DNA from: Lentisphaerae bacterium RIFOXYC12_FULL_60_16
GTDB taxonomy: Bacteria > Verrucomicrobiota > Kiritimatiellia > UBA8416 > YA12-FULL-60-10
Direction of reading: 5' to 3'
Length of the DNA: 42,104 nt
Assembly: GCA_001803315.1 (NCBI GenBank)
Contig: MHBQ01000184.1
Coordinates: 35,648-77,751 of the forward strand
Under the pieces are notes generated by a model, which made no database searches, was not told the origin of the DNA, and was given only the letters and a program-made list of their open reading frames with translations. The position numbers were made by a program, and so were the translations under genes. How positions within the stretch are numbered: the stretch's first letter is position 1; the number at the start of each line of letters is the position of its first letter. This document shows positions 26,236 to 34,031 of this stretch, in pieces.

Positions 26236-26913
26236 ATGGTAAAAGCAAAGACAAGCAGGCGGCAAAAGGTCACGGGTGCTAAAACCCGTGCGGTTGTCCA
26301 TTCCAAGGTCAAAAGCCGGAAGGTTTTAAAACCGGTTGTTTCCAAAAAATCAGTTGCAAAATCGCCTCGGGCAGCAGCGCGTTTGAATCCTAACAAGACG
26401 GTCTCCCCCTCAAAAACCAAGAAACCTGTCCGGATGATCATTTCCGGGCGTAAATCCGTCCAGGCAAAGGAGACGGTTCTTGCCGTGCGCCCCATTGCGG
26501 TCATTCCCCCATCCGGCGGGAAAACCAAGCGTACGGCACACAAGCTTTCGGATCGTGAGAAAAAGATGTTCCGCGACATGTTGATGGCCCTGCGTGAGGA
26601 CGTGGCCCGGCAGATCAACAAGTTGAAGGGGGATTCCCTTACCCGTGATGATGCCGGCGTGTCCGAGGAGGACGGGACCGATGCGTTTGACCGGCAATTT
26701 GCCCTTTCGTTGGCCAGTTCCGAGAATGATGCATTATTTCTGATTGAAGAGTCGCTTCGGAAGGTGGATTCCGGAACCTACGGGATATGCGACGGGTGTG
26801 GCTGTATGATTGAGTTTCCGCGGTTGAAGGCCCTGCCGTTTGTCCAGATGTGCATCGGTTGCCAGTCTGAAACAGAACGTAAGCGTATGAAGTTCCGGCC
26901 GGCCCACCGCTAG
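26236..26913 (+). CDS. DksA/TraR-type zinc-finger protein with long basic N-terminal tail
   Basis: The 225-residue protein has two parts. Residues 1-105 are rich in Lys, Arg, Ser, Ala and Val with almost no acidic residues (for example KVKSRKVLKPVVSKKSVAKS), like a histone-H1-type tail. Residues 105-225 are a DksA/TraR domain: a helical hairpin with DGTDAFDRQFAL, then TYGICDGCG and MCIGCQ, forming a C4 zinc finger (C185, C188, C206, C209). DksA-like proteins bind the RNA polymerase secondary channel and adjust transcription with ppGpp; this short-finger type is less studied. ATG 26236 is chosen over GTG 26185 because GTGGAG sits five bases before it. It may bind DNA or RNA through its tail (inference). 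Confidence 0.9.
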   Translation: MVKAKTSRRQKVTGAKTRAVVHSKVKSRKVLKPVVSKKSVAKSPRAAARLNPNKTVSPSKTKKPVRMIISGRKSVQAKETVLAVRPIAVIPPSGGKTKRTAHKLSDREKKMFRDMLMALREDVARQINKLKGDSLTRDDAGVSEEDGTDAFDRQFALSLASSENDALFLIEESLRKVDSGTYGICDGCGCMIEFPRLKALPFVQMCIGCQSETERKRMKFRPAHR

Positions 26914-26992
26914 CCGTCTCAATAAGCTTCCCCGGGCTTGATCGGTTCGCATAAGCGCCATGGCGCAGGTTCTGCCACCGGGAGTCGGTATC

Positions 26993-27499
26993 ATGACAGT
27001 GGTGTTGTACGCGGCGTTGGCTTTGATAACCCTGGATCAGGCTACCAAGCACTGGGTTCATTCCCGTTTTGCCCTGGGGGACGGGTTCTCGGTCATTCCC
27101 GGTTTTTTCGATATCCGTTACGTGCAAAACACCGGTGCTGCCTGGGGTATCCTGCAGGGAATGGGAGCCTTGCTGATTGTGCTGTCGATCGGCATGCTGA
27201 TCCTGTTGTTGTTTGGCCACCGGCATTTGCTGGAAGACCGGCCGTCCCATCGTATGATCCAGGTGCTGCTGGTGGGTGGCATCGTCGGCAACCTGGTGGA
27301 CCGCGTCCGGTTGGGATATGTCGTGGATTTCCTCTATTTCTACTGGGGTGAACACGATTTTCCCGCTTTCAACATTGCGGATTCCGCCATTTGTGTCGGC
27401 GTGTTTCTGTACCTGCTTTCCCAATATAGCGGGCGAAAACTGTCCGGAGAAGCCGTTGTCCGGGAGCCGGAACCGGCGGTGGCGGGCAATCAGCCATGA
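26993..27499 (+). CDS. lspA: Lipoprotein signal peptidase (signal peptidase II)
   Basis: The 168-residue inner-membrane aspartyl protease removes signal peptides from prolipoproteins after lipid attachment. It has four hydrophobic segments and the family motifs LITLDQATKHWV, YVQNTGAAWG, GNLVDRVRLGYVVDFL and FNIADSAI, which hold the conserved aspartates. A longer frame begins at ATG 26960, but ATG 26993 has CGGGAG eight bases upstream and gives the usual N-terminus. The stop overlaps the miaA start (ATGA). Confidence 0.95.
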   Translation: MTVVLYAALALITLDQATKHWVHSRFALGDGFSVIPGFFDIRYVQNTGAAWGILQGMGALLIVLSIGMLILLLFGHRHLLEDRPSHRMIQVLLVGGIVGNLVDRVRLGYVVDFLYFYWGEHDFPAFNIADSAICVGVFLYLLSQYSGRKLSGEAVVREPEPAVAGNQP

Positions 27500-28464
27500 G
27501 TCCGGATCTGCAGGAGCCGCTGTTTGCGTGGTTCCTGGTCGGTCCCACGGCGGTTGGGAAATCGGCCGTGGCACAGTGGTTGGCGGAACAAATGGGTGCG
27601 GCAATCCTGTCGGCCGATTCCATGCAGGTGTACCGGGGCATGGATCGTGGCACGGCCAAACCGGCTCCGGATACCCGCGGTTCGGTTGTTTACTATGGGC
27701 TGGACCTGGTGGCGCCTGATCAACCGTATAATGCAGGAGCCTTCCGGGATGAGGCGCTCCGGGTGATTCGTTATTTATCAGAAAACCGCAAGCCCTGCAT
27801 CGTGACGGGTGGCAGCGGGTTGTATGTCAAGAGCCTGACCCATGGATTGGCCCGGGGGGTTGTGATCGATCCTGCCATCCGGGCCCATTGGCAGTCCATT
27901 TTCGATGCGTCCGGAACGGAAGGCTTACGCGAAGCGTTGCGTGAACGGGCCCCGCAAATCCTGGATTCCATGCCGGATCCCGGCAACCCCCGCCGGCTGA
28001 TGGGTGCGTTGGAACGTTTGGATTGCCCGGAAGCGGGATCCCGGGAAACCGGGTGGACGCCCGGCACGGTCAGCCCGCTCATGGTGGGACTGGACATGCC
28101 TTCCGACCAGCTCAAGGAGCGGATACGCCGGAGGGCGGAACAGATGTACCGTGACGGCTTGATCGATGAATGTGCCCACCTGATCAGGGAGTATCCCGCC
28201 TTTTCCGGAACCGCCGGTGGTGCGATTGGGTATGCAGAGGCCATGGCCTGTTTGCGCGGTGAGCTTTCGCAGGCTGAAGCCATCGAGCAGACGGTCCGGC
28301 GGACCTGGCAATTGGCCCGCCGTCAACGCACCTGGTTCCGGCACCAGGCACGGGTGGATTGGATCGCGGTGGGGGGCGATGCTCCGGTGGAGACCATTGG
28401 CCGGGAGGTGATGGCCCGCTGGCGGCAGCAGGGACCGACCCCCCTCTGGAAGGAAGGTGCATGA
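27496..28464 (+). CDS. miaA: tRNA dimethylallyltransferase
   Basis: MiaA transfers a dimethylallyl group to N6 of adenosine 37 in tRNAs that read codons starting with U. The 322-residue protein has the P-loop GPTAVGKS near the N-terminus, SADSMQVYRGMDRGTAKP, VTGGSGLYVKSL and the C-terminal block with RRTWQLARRQRTWFR. The length is typical. It is coupled by ATGA overlaps to lspA upstream and radC downstream, so the three are likely one transcript. Confidence 0.95.
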   Translation: MSPDLQEPLFAWFLVGPTAVGKSAVAQWLAEQMGAAILSADSMQVYRGMDRGTAKPAPDTRGSVVYYGLDLVAPDQPYNAGAFRDEALRVIRYLSENRKPCIVTGGSGLYVKSLTHGLARGVVIDPAIRAHWQSIFDASGTEGLREALRERAPQILDSMPDPGNPRRLMGALERLDCPEAGSRETGWTPGTVSPLMVGLDMPSDQLKERIRRRAEQMYRDGLIDECAHLIREYPAFSGTAGGAIGYAEAMACLRGELSQAEAIEQTVRRTWQLARRQRTWFRHQARVDWIAVGGDAPVETIGREVMARWRQQGPTPLWKEGA

Positions 28465-29216
28465 TCATGACGGAGAAGGATGCATCCGCAAGCGGAACCG
28501 AATCAAACCGGGTAAAGGAAATGCCGGAATGCCTGCGCCCTCGTGAGATGATGGAGCGTATGGGGGTCCGGCAGGTTTCGGACGACGTCCTGCTGGCGAT
28601 CCTGCTCCGATCCGGTGTGCAGGGGCGGAATGTGGTGGAATTGTCACGCGGATTGTTGCAGAAATATGGTTCGTTGTCCGCCCTGGCATCGGCCAGTATT
28701 TCCGAATTGTGCCAGTCGGTCCGGGGCTTGGGCCGGGTGAAGGCCCAGGTGCTGGCTTCGGCGCTTGAGATCGGGCGGCGGATGGCGCAGGAGCAGGGGA
28801 CGGTTGGTATCCCCATCCGGACGCCCGCGGATGTCCTGGGGGTGGTCAACCCCCTGGCGCTGGGATTGGAACAGGAACGGTTCTGGGTGCTGCACCTGGA
28901 TGCCAAATCACGGCTCAAACGCCTGCCCCAGGAGGTGTCGGTGGGGTTGCTGGATGCGAGCCTGGTGCATCCGCGCGAGGTGTTCCGGGAGGCGATCCGG
29001 GATTCCGCCGCTTCGGTGGTGGTGGCGCACAACCACCCCAGCGGGGATGCCACCCCGTCGGCGGAGGATTTGTCGGTGACCCGGCAGCTGGTGGATGCCG
29101 GACGATTGTTGTCGATCCGGGTGCTGGACCATGTGATTGTCGGACGTCCGGCGCCGGATCGGCCGAATGGTTATTTGAGTCTTCGTGAGAGCGGATTGGT
29201 GTCGTTTGACGGTTGA
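28461..29216 (+). CDS. radC: RadC family JAMM-domain protein
   Basis: The 251-residue protein has an N-terminal helix-hairpin-helix-like region (LLAILLRSGVQGRNVVELSR, then SVRGLGRVKAQVLASALEIGRR) and a C-terminal JAB/JAMM metalloprotease-like domain with HNHPSGDATPSAED, the metal-binding H-x-H-(10)-D motif. The true role of RadC is unsettled; early repair claims were not upheld. ATG 28461 overlaps the miaA stop (ATGA). ATG 28467 is an alternative with better spacing (nine bases) from AGGAAGG at 28451-28457. Confidence 0.93.
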   Translation: MIMTEKDASASGTESNRVKEMPECLRPREMMERMGVRQVSDDVLLAILLRSGVQGRNVVELSRGLLQKYGSLSALASASISELCQSVRGLGRVKAQVLASALEIGRRMAQEQGTVGIPIRTPADVLGVVNPLALGLEQERFWVLHLDAKSRLKRLPQEVSVGLLDASLVHPREVFREAIRDSAASVVVAHNHPSGDATPSAEDLSVTRQLVDAGRLLSIRVLDHVIVGRPAPDRPNGYLSLRESGLVSFDG

Positions 29217-29232
29217 CCGGGGAGGGGTGGGT

Positions 29233-30045
29233 ATGGCGGACATTCATGCAACGGCGGTGATCGACCCGGGTGTGGAACTGGGCGCGGATGTGTCGGTTGG
29301 ACCCTTTACGTATATTGCGCGCGGGGCCCGGATCGGGGATGGATGCCGGATTGGTCCCGGGGTGACGATTCATGGATTTGCCCGGATCGGGCGGGGGGTG
29401 CGCATCCATGCCGGCGCGGTCATTGCGGATGAGCCGCAGGACCTGGGATTCGAGAACGCCGATTCCTTTGTTGAGATCGGGGATGCGTGCTGGATCCGGG
29501 AACATGTGACCATACACCGTGGGTCCAAGGCGGGGAGTGTTACGGTGGTAGGGCCCGGATGCATGCTGATGGCAGGCGCCCATCTGGCGCACAACGTGCA
29601 GTTGGGTGAGAAGGTCATGCTCGTCAGTGGTGTGCTATTGGCCGGCTATGTGCAGGTGGGGGATCGTGCGATCATGAGCGGTAACAGTGGGGCCCATCAG
29701 TTCACCCGGATCGGGCGGCTGGCGCTGGTGGCGGCGAACACGGTGGCAACCCAGGATGTTCCGCCCTTCTGCGTGACGCCGCACGTGACGTCGAACCGGG
29801 TGATCGGCCTGAACGTTATCGGCATGCGGCGGGCCGGGATGTCCGCAGACGAACGCCGGGAGGTGCGCAGGGTCTTCAAGGCATATTATCGGGAGGGATT
29901 GAGCGGGCGTGCTGCCGTTCCGGAACTGGAACGCCGTTTTCCCTCGGGCCCGGCGCATGATTTCGTGGAATTCATCAAGGGTACCCGGCGCGGCGTCTGC
30001 CGTTACGGTCGTTCGGTGATTGAGCCGGATGAATCCGGCGCCTGA
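29233..30045 (+). CDS. lpxA: Acyl-[ACP]--UDP-N-acetylglucosamine O-acyltransferase
   Basis: LpxA carries out the first step of lipid A synthesis, O-acylation of UDP-GlcNAc. The 270-residue protein is a left-handed beta helix of hexapeptide repeats (DIHATAVIDPGVELGADVSV and onward) with EPQDLGFE, IREHVTIHRGS, the catalytic-histidine segment GAHLAHNVQLG, GAHQFTRIGRLALV and a helical C-terminus. ATG 29233 has GGGGAGGGG just upstream, while the longer frame to 29185 overlaps radC. The presence of lpxA implies an LPS-type outer membrane. It stands without lpxB, lpxD or fabZ here. Its last 43 bases overlap the end of the convergent exonuclease gene. Confidence 0.93.
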   Translation: MADIHATAVIDPGVELGADVSVGPFTYIARGARIGDGCRIGPGVTIHGFARIGRGVRIHAGAVIADEPQDLGFENADSFVEIGDACWIREHVTIHRGSKAGSVTVVGPGCMLMAGAHLAHNVQLGEKVMLVSGVLLAGYVQVGDRAIMSGNSGAHQFTRIGRLALVAANTVATQDVPPFCVTPHVTSNRVIGLNVIGMRRAGMSADERREVRRVFKAYYREGLSGRAAVPELERRFPSGPAHDFVEFIKGTRRGVCRYGRSVIEPDESGA

Positions 30046-30650
30046 TTGGTCGACAGGCATTGCACGATGCGGGCGGTCTGGAAGGCGTCACCCTGTGCCC
30101 GGTGATAGGTGACGGTGTCCAGCTTGAGATGGCGTGCAACGGTTTCCAAGGTGTATCGGGGCAGTCCCTTCAGCTGGCGGCGGGCCAGGACCAGGGCATC
30201 GTCGACGGGGACCGGCTGGCCGGCAAGACCGGCGCGTTCAATTTCTGCATTCAGGATGGCCTTGTCGTAACGGGCATTGTATGCGATGAGGCGCGTGGTC
30301 CCGGTGAAATTGGTGAAGTGTGGATAGACGCCGGCGAAGGATGGGGACAGGCTGACATCGGTGTCACGGATGCCGTGGATCCGGGTGGCCTCCGGGGGGA
30401 TGGGTATCCCGGGGTTGACCAGCCAGTTGGTGGTGGCCAGGATTGCGGACCGGGTGAACCGTACCGCCCCGATTTCCACGATGCGGGCCTCGCGGGTGCG
30501 CAACCCCGTGGTTTCCAGGTCAAAGGCGGTCCAGACCGGTTCAGGTTCCTGGGCCTGAAGGGGTGACCGGAAGACGATCCCGCCGGTCAGCAGGATCAAA
30601 AGCAGGAGAACGCGATGGACGGGATGCACGGATGTGGGATGCCGGGGCAT
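30003..30650 (-). CDS. DnaQ-type DEDDh 3'-5' exonuclease with signal peptide
   Basis: The 215-residue protein has the complete DEDDh exonuclease set: D44 and E46 in FDLETTGL, D129 in AYNARYDKAIL, and H183 and D188 in HRAQGDAF. This is the fold of the DNA polymerase III epsilon subunit and of RNase T. What is unusual is the N-terminus: MPRHPTSVHPVHRVLLLLIL followed by LTGGIVFRSPLQAQ|EPEP, a textbook signal peptide with a likely cleavage site. The enzyme would then act in the periplasm or outside the cell, on DNA or RNA. No internal Met gives a cytosolic form that keeps the first catalytic motif. The ATG overlaps the stop of the upstream hydrolase gene (TGATG). Confidence 0.85.
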   Translation of the reverse strand: MPRHPTSVHPVHRVLLLLILLTGGIVFRSPLQAQEPEPVWTAFDLETTGLRTREARIVEIGAVRFTRSAILATTNWLVNPGIPIPPEATRIHGIRDTDVSLSPSFAGVYPHFTNFTGTTRLIAYNARYDKAILNAEIERAGLAGQPVPVDDALVLARRQLKGLPRYTLETVARHLKLDTVTYHRAQGDAFQTARIVQCLSTNQAPDSSGSITERP

Positions 30651-31549
30651 CAGATGGCGACGGTCATGCCTTCACGGGCCCAGAACAGGTTCATGGAGGG
30701 AGATGCGAGGGAATAGCGGGGGCTTAAATCGGCCCAGATCCGGTCCAGCGTGGTGTCTGAATACTGGGGCTCATGGTGGAAAATGGCCACCTGTTTGACT
30801 TTTTCCTCATAGGCAAGACGGGCGACCAGTTCGATTGATGAGTGCCCGAATCCGACCTTGTTGGGGTAATCCGCCTCCGTGTACTGGCCGTCGGCAATCA
30901 GCAGGTCGGCCCCGTGGATCATGGTGCGGTACTGATCGATCAGGGTGCGGTTGTGGCGGGTCTTGTCACCCCGTGGCGGGAAAATGCAGTCAAGTTCCAC
31001 GTCGCTGGCATACACGATGCGTTTCCGTCCGACGACCATGCAATATCGGAGGCTGCCGCCGGGATGGGCGACCTGTTCCTCCCAGGTGACCTTCATGCGG
31101 CCCAGCGTCAGTGACTGGTGTTCGCCGATTTCACGGATGGAGATGTCGGCTGCCAGCTCATTCAGTTCGATGGGAAAATAGTTCAGGTCCATCTGGCCGC
31201 GGAGGATGGATTCCAGGAAATTGCCCTTCTTGCGGCTTCCATAGACGGTCAGGTGGGTGCCTGCCCGGTAGGCCGGCGCGAAGAACGGGAGCCCCTGGAT
31301 GTGGTCCCAGTGGGTGTGGCTCAGGAGCAGGTGGAGGTTTATCTTGTGGCTGCCGCGTGCGGACTGGCGGACCAGTTCAAGGCCGAGGTTGCGCAGGCCG
31401 GTTCCCGCATCCAGGATGACCATGGTCTCCCCCTGGCTGACCGATATGCAGGAGGTATTGCCGCCGTATTTCTCGGTATTGGAGCCCGGCGTCGGAATGG
31501 AACCCCGGGTTCCCCAGAATGTGACCAGGATGGTATTTTTTGAGCTCAT
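30650..31549 (-). CDS. Metallo-beta-lactamase-fold hydrolase
   Basis: The 299-residue protein opens TFWGTRGSIPTPG then KYGGNTSCISV and has the metal motif SHTHWDHIQG (H78, H80, D82, H83), a further VAHPGG histidine, the bridging aspartate in YASDVELD and a late HHEP. This is the subgroup of MBL-fold hydrolases that includes cyclic-nucleotide and cyclic-phosphate phosphodiesterases. No signal peptide is seen, so it should be cytoplasmic. The substrate is unknown. It is coupled to the exonuclease by a one-base overlap and lies two bases after the FHA gene stop, so the three genes form one small operon. Confidence 0.87.
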   Translation of the reverse strand: MSSKNTILVTFWGTRGSIPTPGSNTEKYGGNTSCISVSQGETMVILDAGTGLRNLGLELVRQSARGSHKINLHLLLSHTHWDHIQGLPFFAPAYRAGTHLTVYGSRKKGNFLESILRGQMDLNYFPIELNELAADISIREIGEHQSLTLGRMKVTWEEQVAHPGGSLRYCMVVGRKRIVYASDVELDCIFPPRGDKTRHNRTLIDQYRTMIHGADLLIADGQYTEADYPNKVGFGHSSIELVARLAYEEKVKQVAIFHHEPQYSDTTLDRIWADLSPRYSLASPSMNLFWAREGMTVAI

Positions 31550-31551
31550 GG

Positions 31552-31992
31552 CTATTGCCGGACCCGCCGTTTCTGAAAGAGGAGGCGCGCTTCGCCGATG
31601 CGGATCTGGTCCTGATCACGCAGGACGCAGCGCCGGATGCGTACGTTGTTCACGAAGGTTCCGTTGGTGCTGTCGAGATCCTCGATCTGGTATTCCTCTT
31701 CGTTGCACAGGATCCGGGCATGCTGGCGGGATACGTTGGTGATGTTCAGGATGATGTCGCATCCGCTGTCGCGGCCCAGGGTGAGCGGTTCCTTGTCGAG
31801 ACGGATAAGCCTGGGCGGATGATTGGGGATTTCCATCCGGATGTTGCATTCATGCCGGGAGGCTACTTCATCGTACAGTTCCTGAACGGGAATGGGCATG
31901 GTACTGGAAAGGGCCTGGGTGTTGCGAACATCCCGAGTCGAAGTCGGCTGCTTTCGCACGACCTTCTTCCGAATGGTTTTCTGGATGGTCAT
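31552..31992 (-). CDS. FHA-domain protein
   Basis: The 146-residue protein has a basic N-terminal 30 residues (IRKKVVRKQPTSTRDV) and then one FHA domain (about 60-140) with the phosphothreonine-binding residues in LGRDSGCD (G73-R74), SRQHAR (S88, R89, H91) and DSTNGTFVN (N110-G111). It is a likely reader of Ser/Thr phosphorylation. No kinase is in the window. It is the first gene of the FHA-MBL-exonuclease group. The ATG at 31992 lies so close to a good promoter that the message may be leaderless; no strong Shine-Dalgarno sequence is visible. ATG 31899 is a less likely alternative. Confidence 0.87.
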   Translation of the reverse strand: MTIQKTIRKKVVRKQPTSTRDVRNTQALSSTMPIPVQELYDEVASRHECNIRMEIPNHPPRLIRLDKEPLTLGRDSGCDIILNITNVSRQHARILCNEEEYQIEDLDSTNGTFVNNVRIRRCVLRDQDQIRIGEARLLFQKRRVRQ

Positions 31993-31998
31993 GGTCCA

Positions 31999-32028
31999 AC
32001 CATACGGCGGTTGGTGTCAAATTGTCAA
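31999..32028 (-). promoter_or_regulatory. Candidate sigma-70-type promoter for the FHA-MBL-exonuclease operon
   Basis: On the minus strand TTGACA (32028-32023) and TATGGT (32004-31999) are separated by 18 bases. The -35 is a perfect match. The expected transcription start, about seven bases past the -10, falls almost on the FHA ATG (31992). Confidence 0.5.
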
Positions 32029-32060
32029 TGCATCGTCTGGTTAAAAAAAGCGGGTCCGGA

Positions 32061-33074
32061 TCAGGGATTGGCAGGTGGGTTGCCGGGAGGGATGATACGG
32101 CCTTCGATGATCGAGTATGCGATGTAAACCAGTCCGCCTACCAGGCTCATGATCAGGGTGATGGCATACAACAGCAGGGAGAGTGATATGGCATGTGCGG
32201 CGTTGACGCCGAGCGTTCCGAGCATGAAAACCGCCATGGTTTCCCGGGTGCCCAATCCGCCCGGCGTGACGGGGATGGACGAGACCGCGTTGATCACCGG
32301 GAACACGGTGAGATAGCCAAGGAAGGAAGGGGATAGTTCGAGGGATCGTCCGATGCACCAGCTGACCCCGATGAAGCAGAGGTGGTTCATCAGGGAGAGG
32401 ACGGTGGTTTGGAACAGGACGCCGGGGGTGCGGAACGCCACCCGGAATGCCTGGTAAATGCGCCGGATGGCCTCTGCCACGCCGGCCTTCTGTTCCAGGA
32501 TCCGGAACACGGACAACCGTTCGAACAACCGCTGGTTGAACACGACCAGGATGCCGGTGACGGTCCCCGCAAAGAGGATGGCATTGAATGCCAGGGCCAG
32601 GCGGGTCTCCGGGAATTGAAGGAAGAACCGGATCCGTACGATCATGATCACGACGGTCAATCCCACCAGGGCGATCAGGCCGATGATCCGGTCGATGAAC
32701 ACCGTGGAGACGGCCTCGGTCCGCCGGCCCGGCGTGTGGCGCGTGACATAATAGGCTTTCAACACATCACCGCTGGTGGCGCCAGGCATGAACGAGTTGA
32801 AGAAGTGCCCGATAAAGTAGAGCATCAGGACGCGGCGATATTCCAGGAGAATCCCCTGGGAGCGCAGGAGGAGATACCACCGCCCGGAACAGATGATCAG
32901 GCAGAGTAGCATGGCCACCAGTGCCCCGGCGATCCATCCGGGGTTTGAGAGGGAGGTGCCAAAGGCCGCCTTCAGCTTGTAGAGGTCTCCGCGCTGGTGC
33001 AGATTGTAAAAAAGCCAGGCGATCAGGGCCAGTCCGAACAGGATTTGTGCGACGGTGATCAATCGTTTTTTCAT
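32061..33074 (-). CDS. Lysylphosphatidylglycerol synthase TM / YbhN-like flippase-type membrane protein
   Basis: The 337-residue protein is almost entirely hydrophobic with about eight membrane helices. It carries the family motifs HFFNSFMPGATSGDVLKAYY and SIPVTPGGLGTRE, as in the LPG_synthase_TM (UPF0104, YbhN) family. Members of this family occur beside glycan and lipid genes and some are linked to lipid transport; the reaction here is unknown. The frame extends upstream to 33587, but that part is inside rmd. ATG 33074 overlaps the rmd stop (ATGA). It may move a lipid-linked product of the neighbouring GDP-sugar pathway (inference). Confidence 0.88.
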   Translation of the reverse strand: MKKRLITVAQILFGLALIAWLFYNLHQRGDLYKLKAAFGTSLSNPGWIAGALVAMLLCLIICSGRWYLLLRSQGILLEYRRVLMLYFIGHFFNSFMPGATSGDVLKAYYVTRHTPGRRTEAVSTVFIDRIIGLIALVGLTVVIMIVRIRFFLQFPETRLALAFNAILFAGTVTGILVVFNQRLFERLSVFRILEQKAGVAEAIRRIYQAFRVAFRTPGVLFQTTVLSLMNHLCFIGVSWCIGRSLELSPSFLGYLTVFPVINAVSSIPVTPGGLGTRETMAVFMLGTLGVNAAHAISLSLLLYAITLIMSLVGGLVYIAYSIIEGRIIPPGNPPANP

Positions 33075-33988
33075 GGTGAATTCCAGACGTCCTGCAGGGT
33101 CTGTTCGAGGGGTATCCGGGGCGCCCATCCCGTCTGTTCCCGTATCCGGCGGGTGTCCAGAAGGGGGGACCGGTCCGTCGGCCTGAAGCGGGCGGGATCG
33201 GTTTCGAAGGCCGGTGGAATGCCTGCCAGGGTGCAGAAGTGTCCGAGAATATCGCGCATGGCGATCGGTCGACCGGATGCGATGTTGTAGGCCTGGCCGG
33301 GTTGCCCCTGTTCGATCAAAAGGCGGTAGGCGCCTACCACGTCGCGCACATCGCAGAAGTCGCGGGTACTGTCCAGGTTGCCGACCCGCAGCGGGGGATG
33401 GGGTATTGCACCGGCAGCGGTGCGGACTTGGTGCGCGAAGGCCGGGATCGAGAATCGGGTGTCCTGTCCGGGACCGGTGTGGTTGTTGGGGCGTGCCACC
33501 AGGATGGGCAGGCGGTACTCGCGTGCATAGGATTGCGCGATATGATCGGCGCAGGCCTTGGAGATGGCATAGGGGGTTACCGGACACAGGGGGGCGGTTT
33601 CGTTCAGCGGTCCGGTTGTTTCGGGATTACCATAAACGTGCGCGGTGGAAACGAACAGCAGGCGGCATCCGGCCCGGTGCCGGCGGACGGTTTCCAGCAG
33701 GTTCAGGGTGCCCTGGATGTTGATGGCATACAGGTGTGCCGGATCCGCGTTTCCGTCGGGTACAAAGGATATGGCGGCCAGATGTGCCACCGCCTCGACC
33801 TGGTGTTCCGCCAGGATACGGCTGATCGCGGACGGATCCATGATGTCGGCGGTCACCTGCCGCCAGGCGGATTCGGCGGGGAAGGGAAAGCGCATATCCA
33901 GGGCGACGGGCTGATGCCCGTGTTCCGCCAGTTCGCGGATCAGATGCCGCCCCACGAATCCCGCTGCGCCGGTGATCAATATACGCAT
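33071..33988 (-). CDS. rmd: GDP-6-deoxy-D-mannose reductase-like NAD(P)-dependent epimerase/dehydratase
   Basis: The 305-residue extended short-chain dehydrogenase has the nucleotide motif GAAGFVG (7-13), the STAHVYG and PYAISKAC segments with the Y-x-x-x-K pair, and RPNNHTGPGQ. The C-terminal DPARFRPTD then TGWAPRIPLEQTLQD is close to Rmd, which reduces the 4-keto group of GDP-4-keto-6-deoxymannose to give GDP-D-rhamnose. The N-terminal MRILITGAAGFVG differs from that of GDP-fucose synthase (WcaG), which argues for the rhamnose branch. gmd lies 43 bases upstream and supplies the substrate. A different 4-reductase product (such as 6-deoxytalose) is not excluded. Confidence 0.85.
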   Translation of the reverse strand: MRILITGAAGFVGRHLIRELAEHGHQPVALDMRFPFPAESAWRQVTADIMDPSAISRILAEHQVEAVAHLAAISFVPDGNADPAHLYAINIQGTLNLLETVRRHRAGCRLLFVSTAHVYGNPETTGPLNETAPLCPVTPYAISKACADHIAQSYAREYRLPILVARPNNHTGPGQDTRFSIPAFAHQVRTAAGAIPHPPLRVGNLDSTRDFCDVRDVVGAYRLLIEQGQPGQAYNIASGRPIAMRDILGHFCTLAGIPPAFETDPARFRPTDRSPLLDTRRIREQTGWAPRIPLEQTLQDVWNSP

Positions 33989-34031
33989 GGTGGTTGTCGT
34001 CCGGGCCGGTGAAACGCCGCCGGCCGCTGGA

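Noticed and set aside
26914-26992. AAGC...GCTT inverted repeat after the DksA-like gene as a terminator
   Set aside because: The stem is only four base pairs and no T-run follows.
32030-32065. T-rich run on the minus strand after the YbhN-like gene as an intrinsic terminator
   Set aside because: Seven T residues are present but no stable hairpin directly precedes them.
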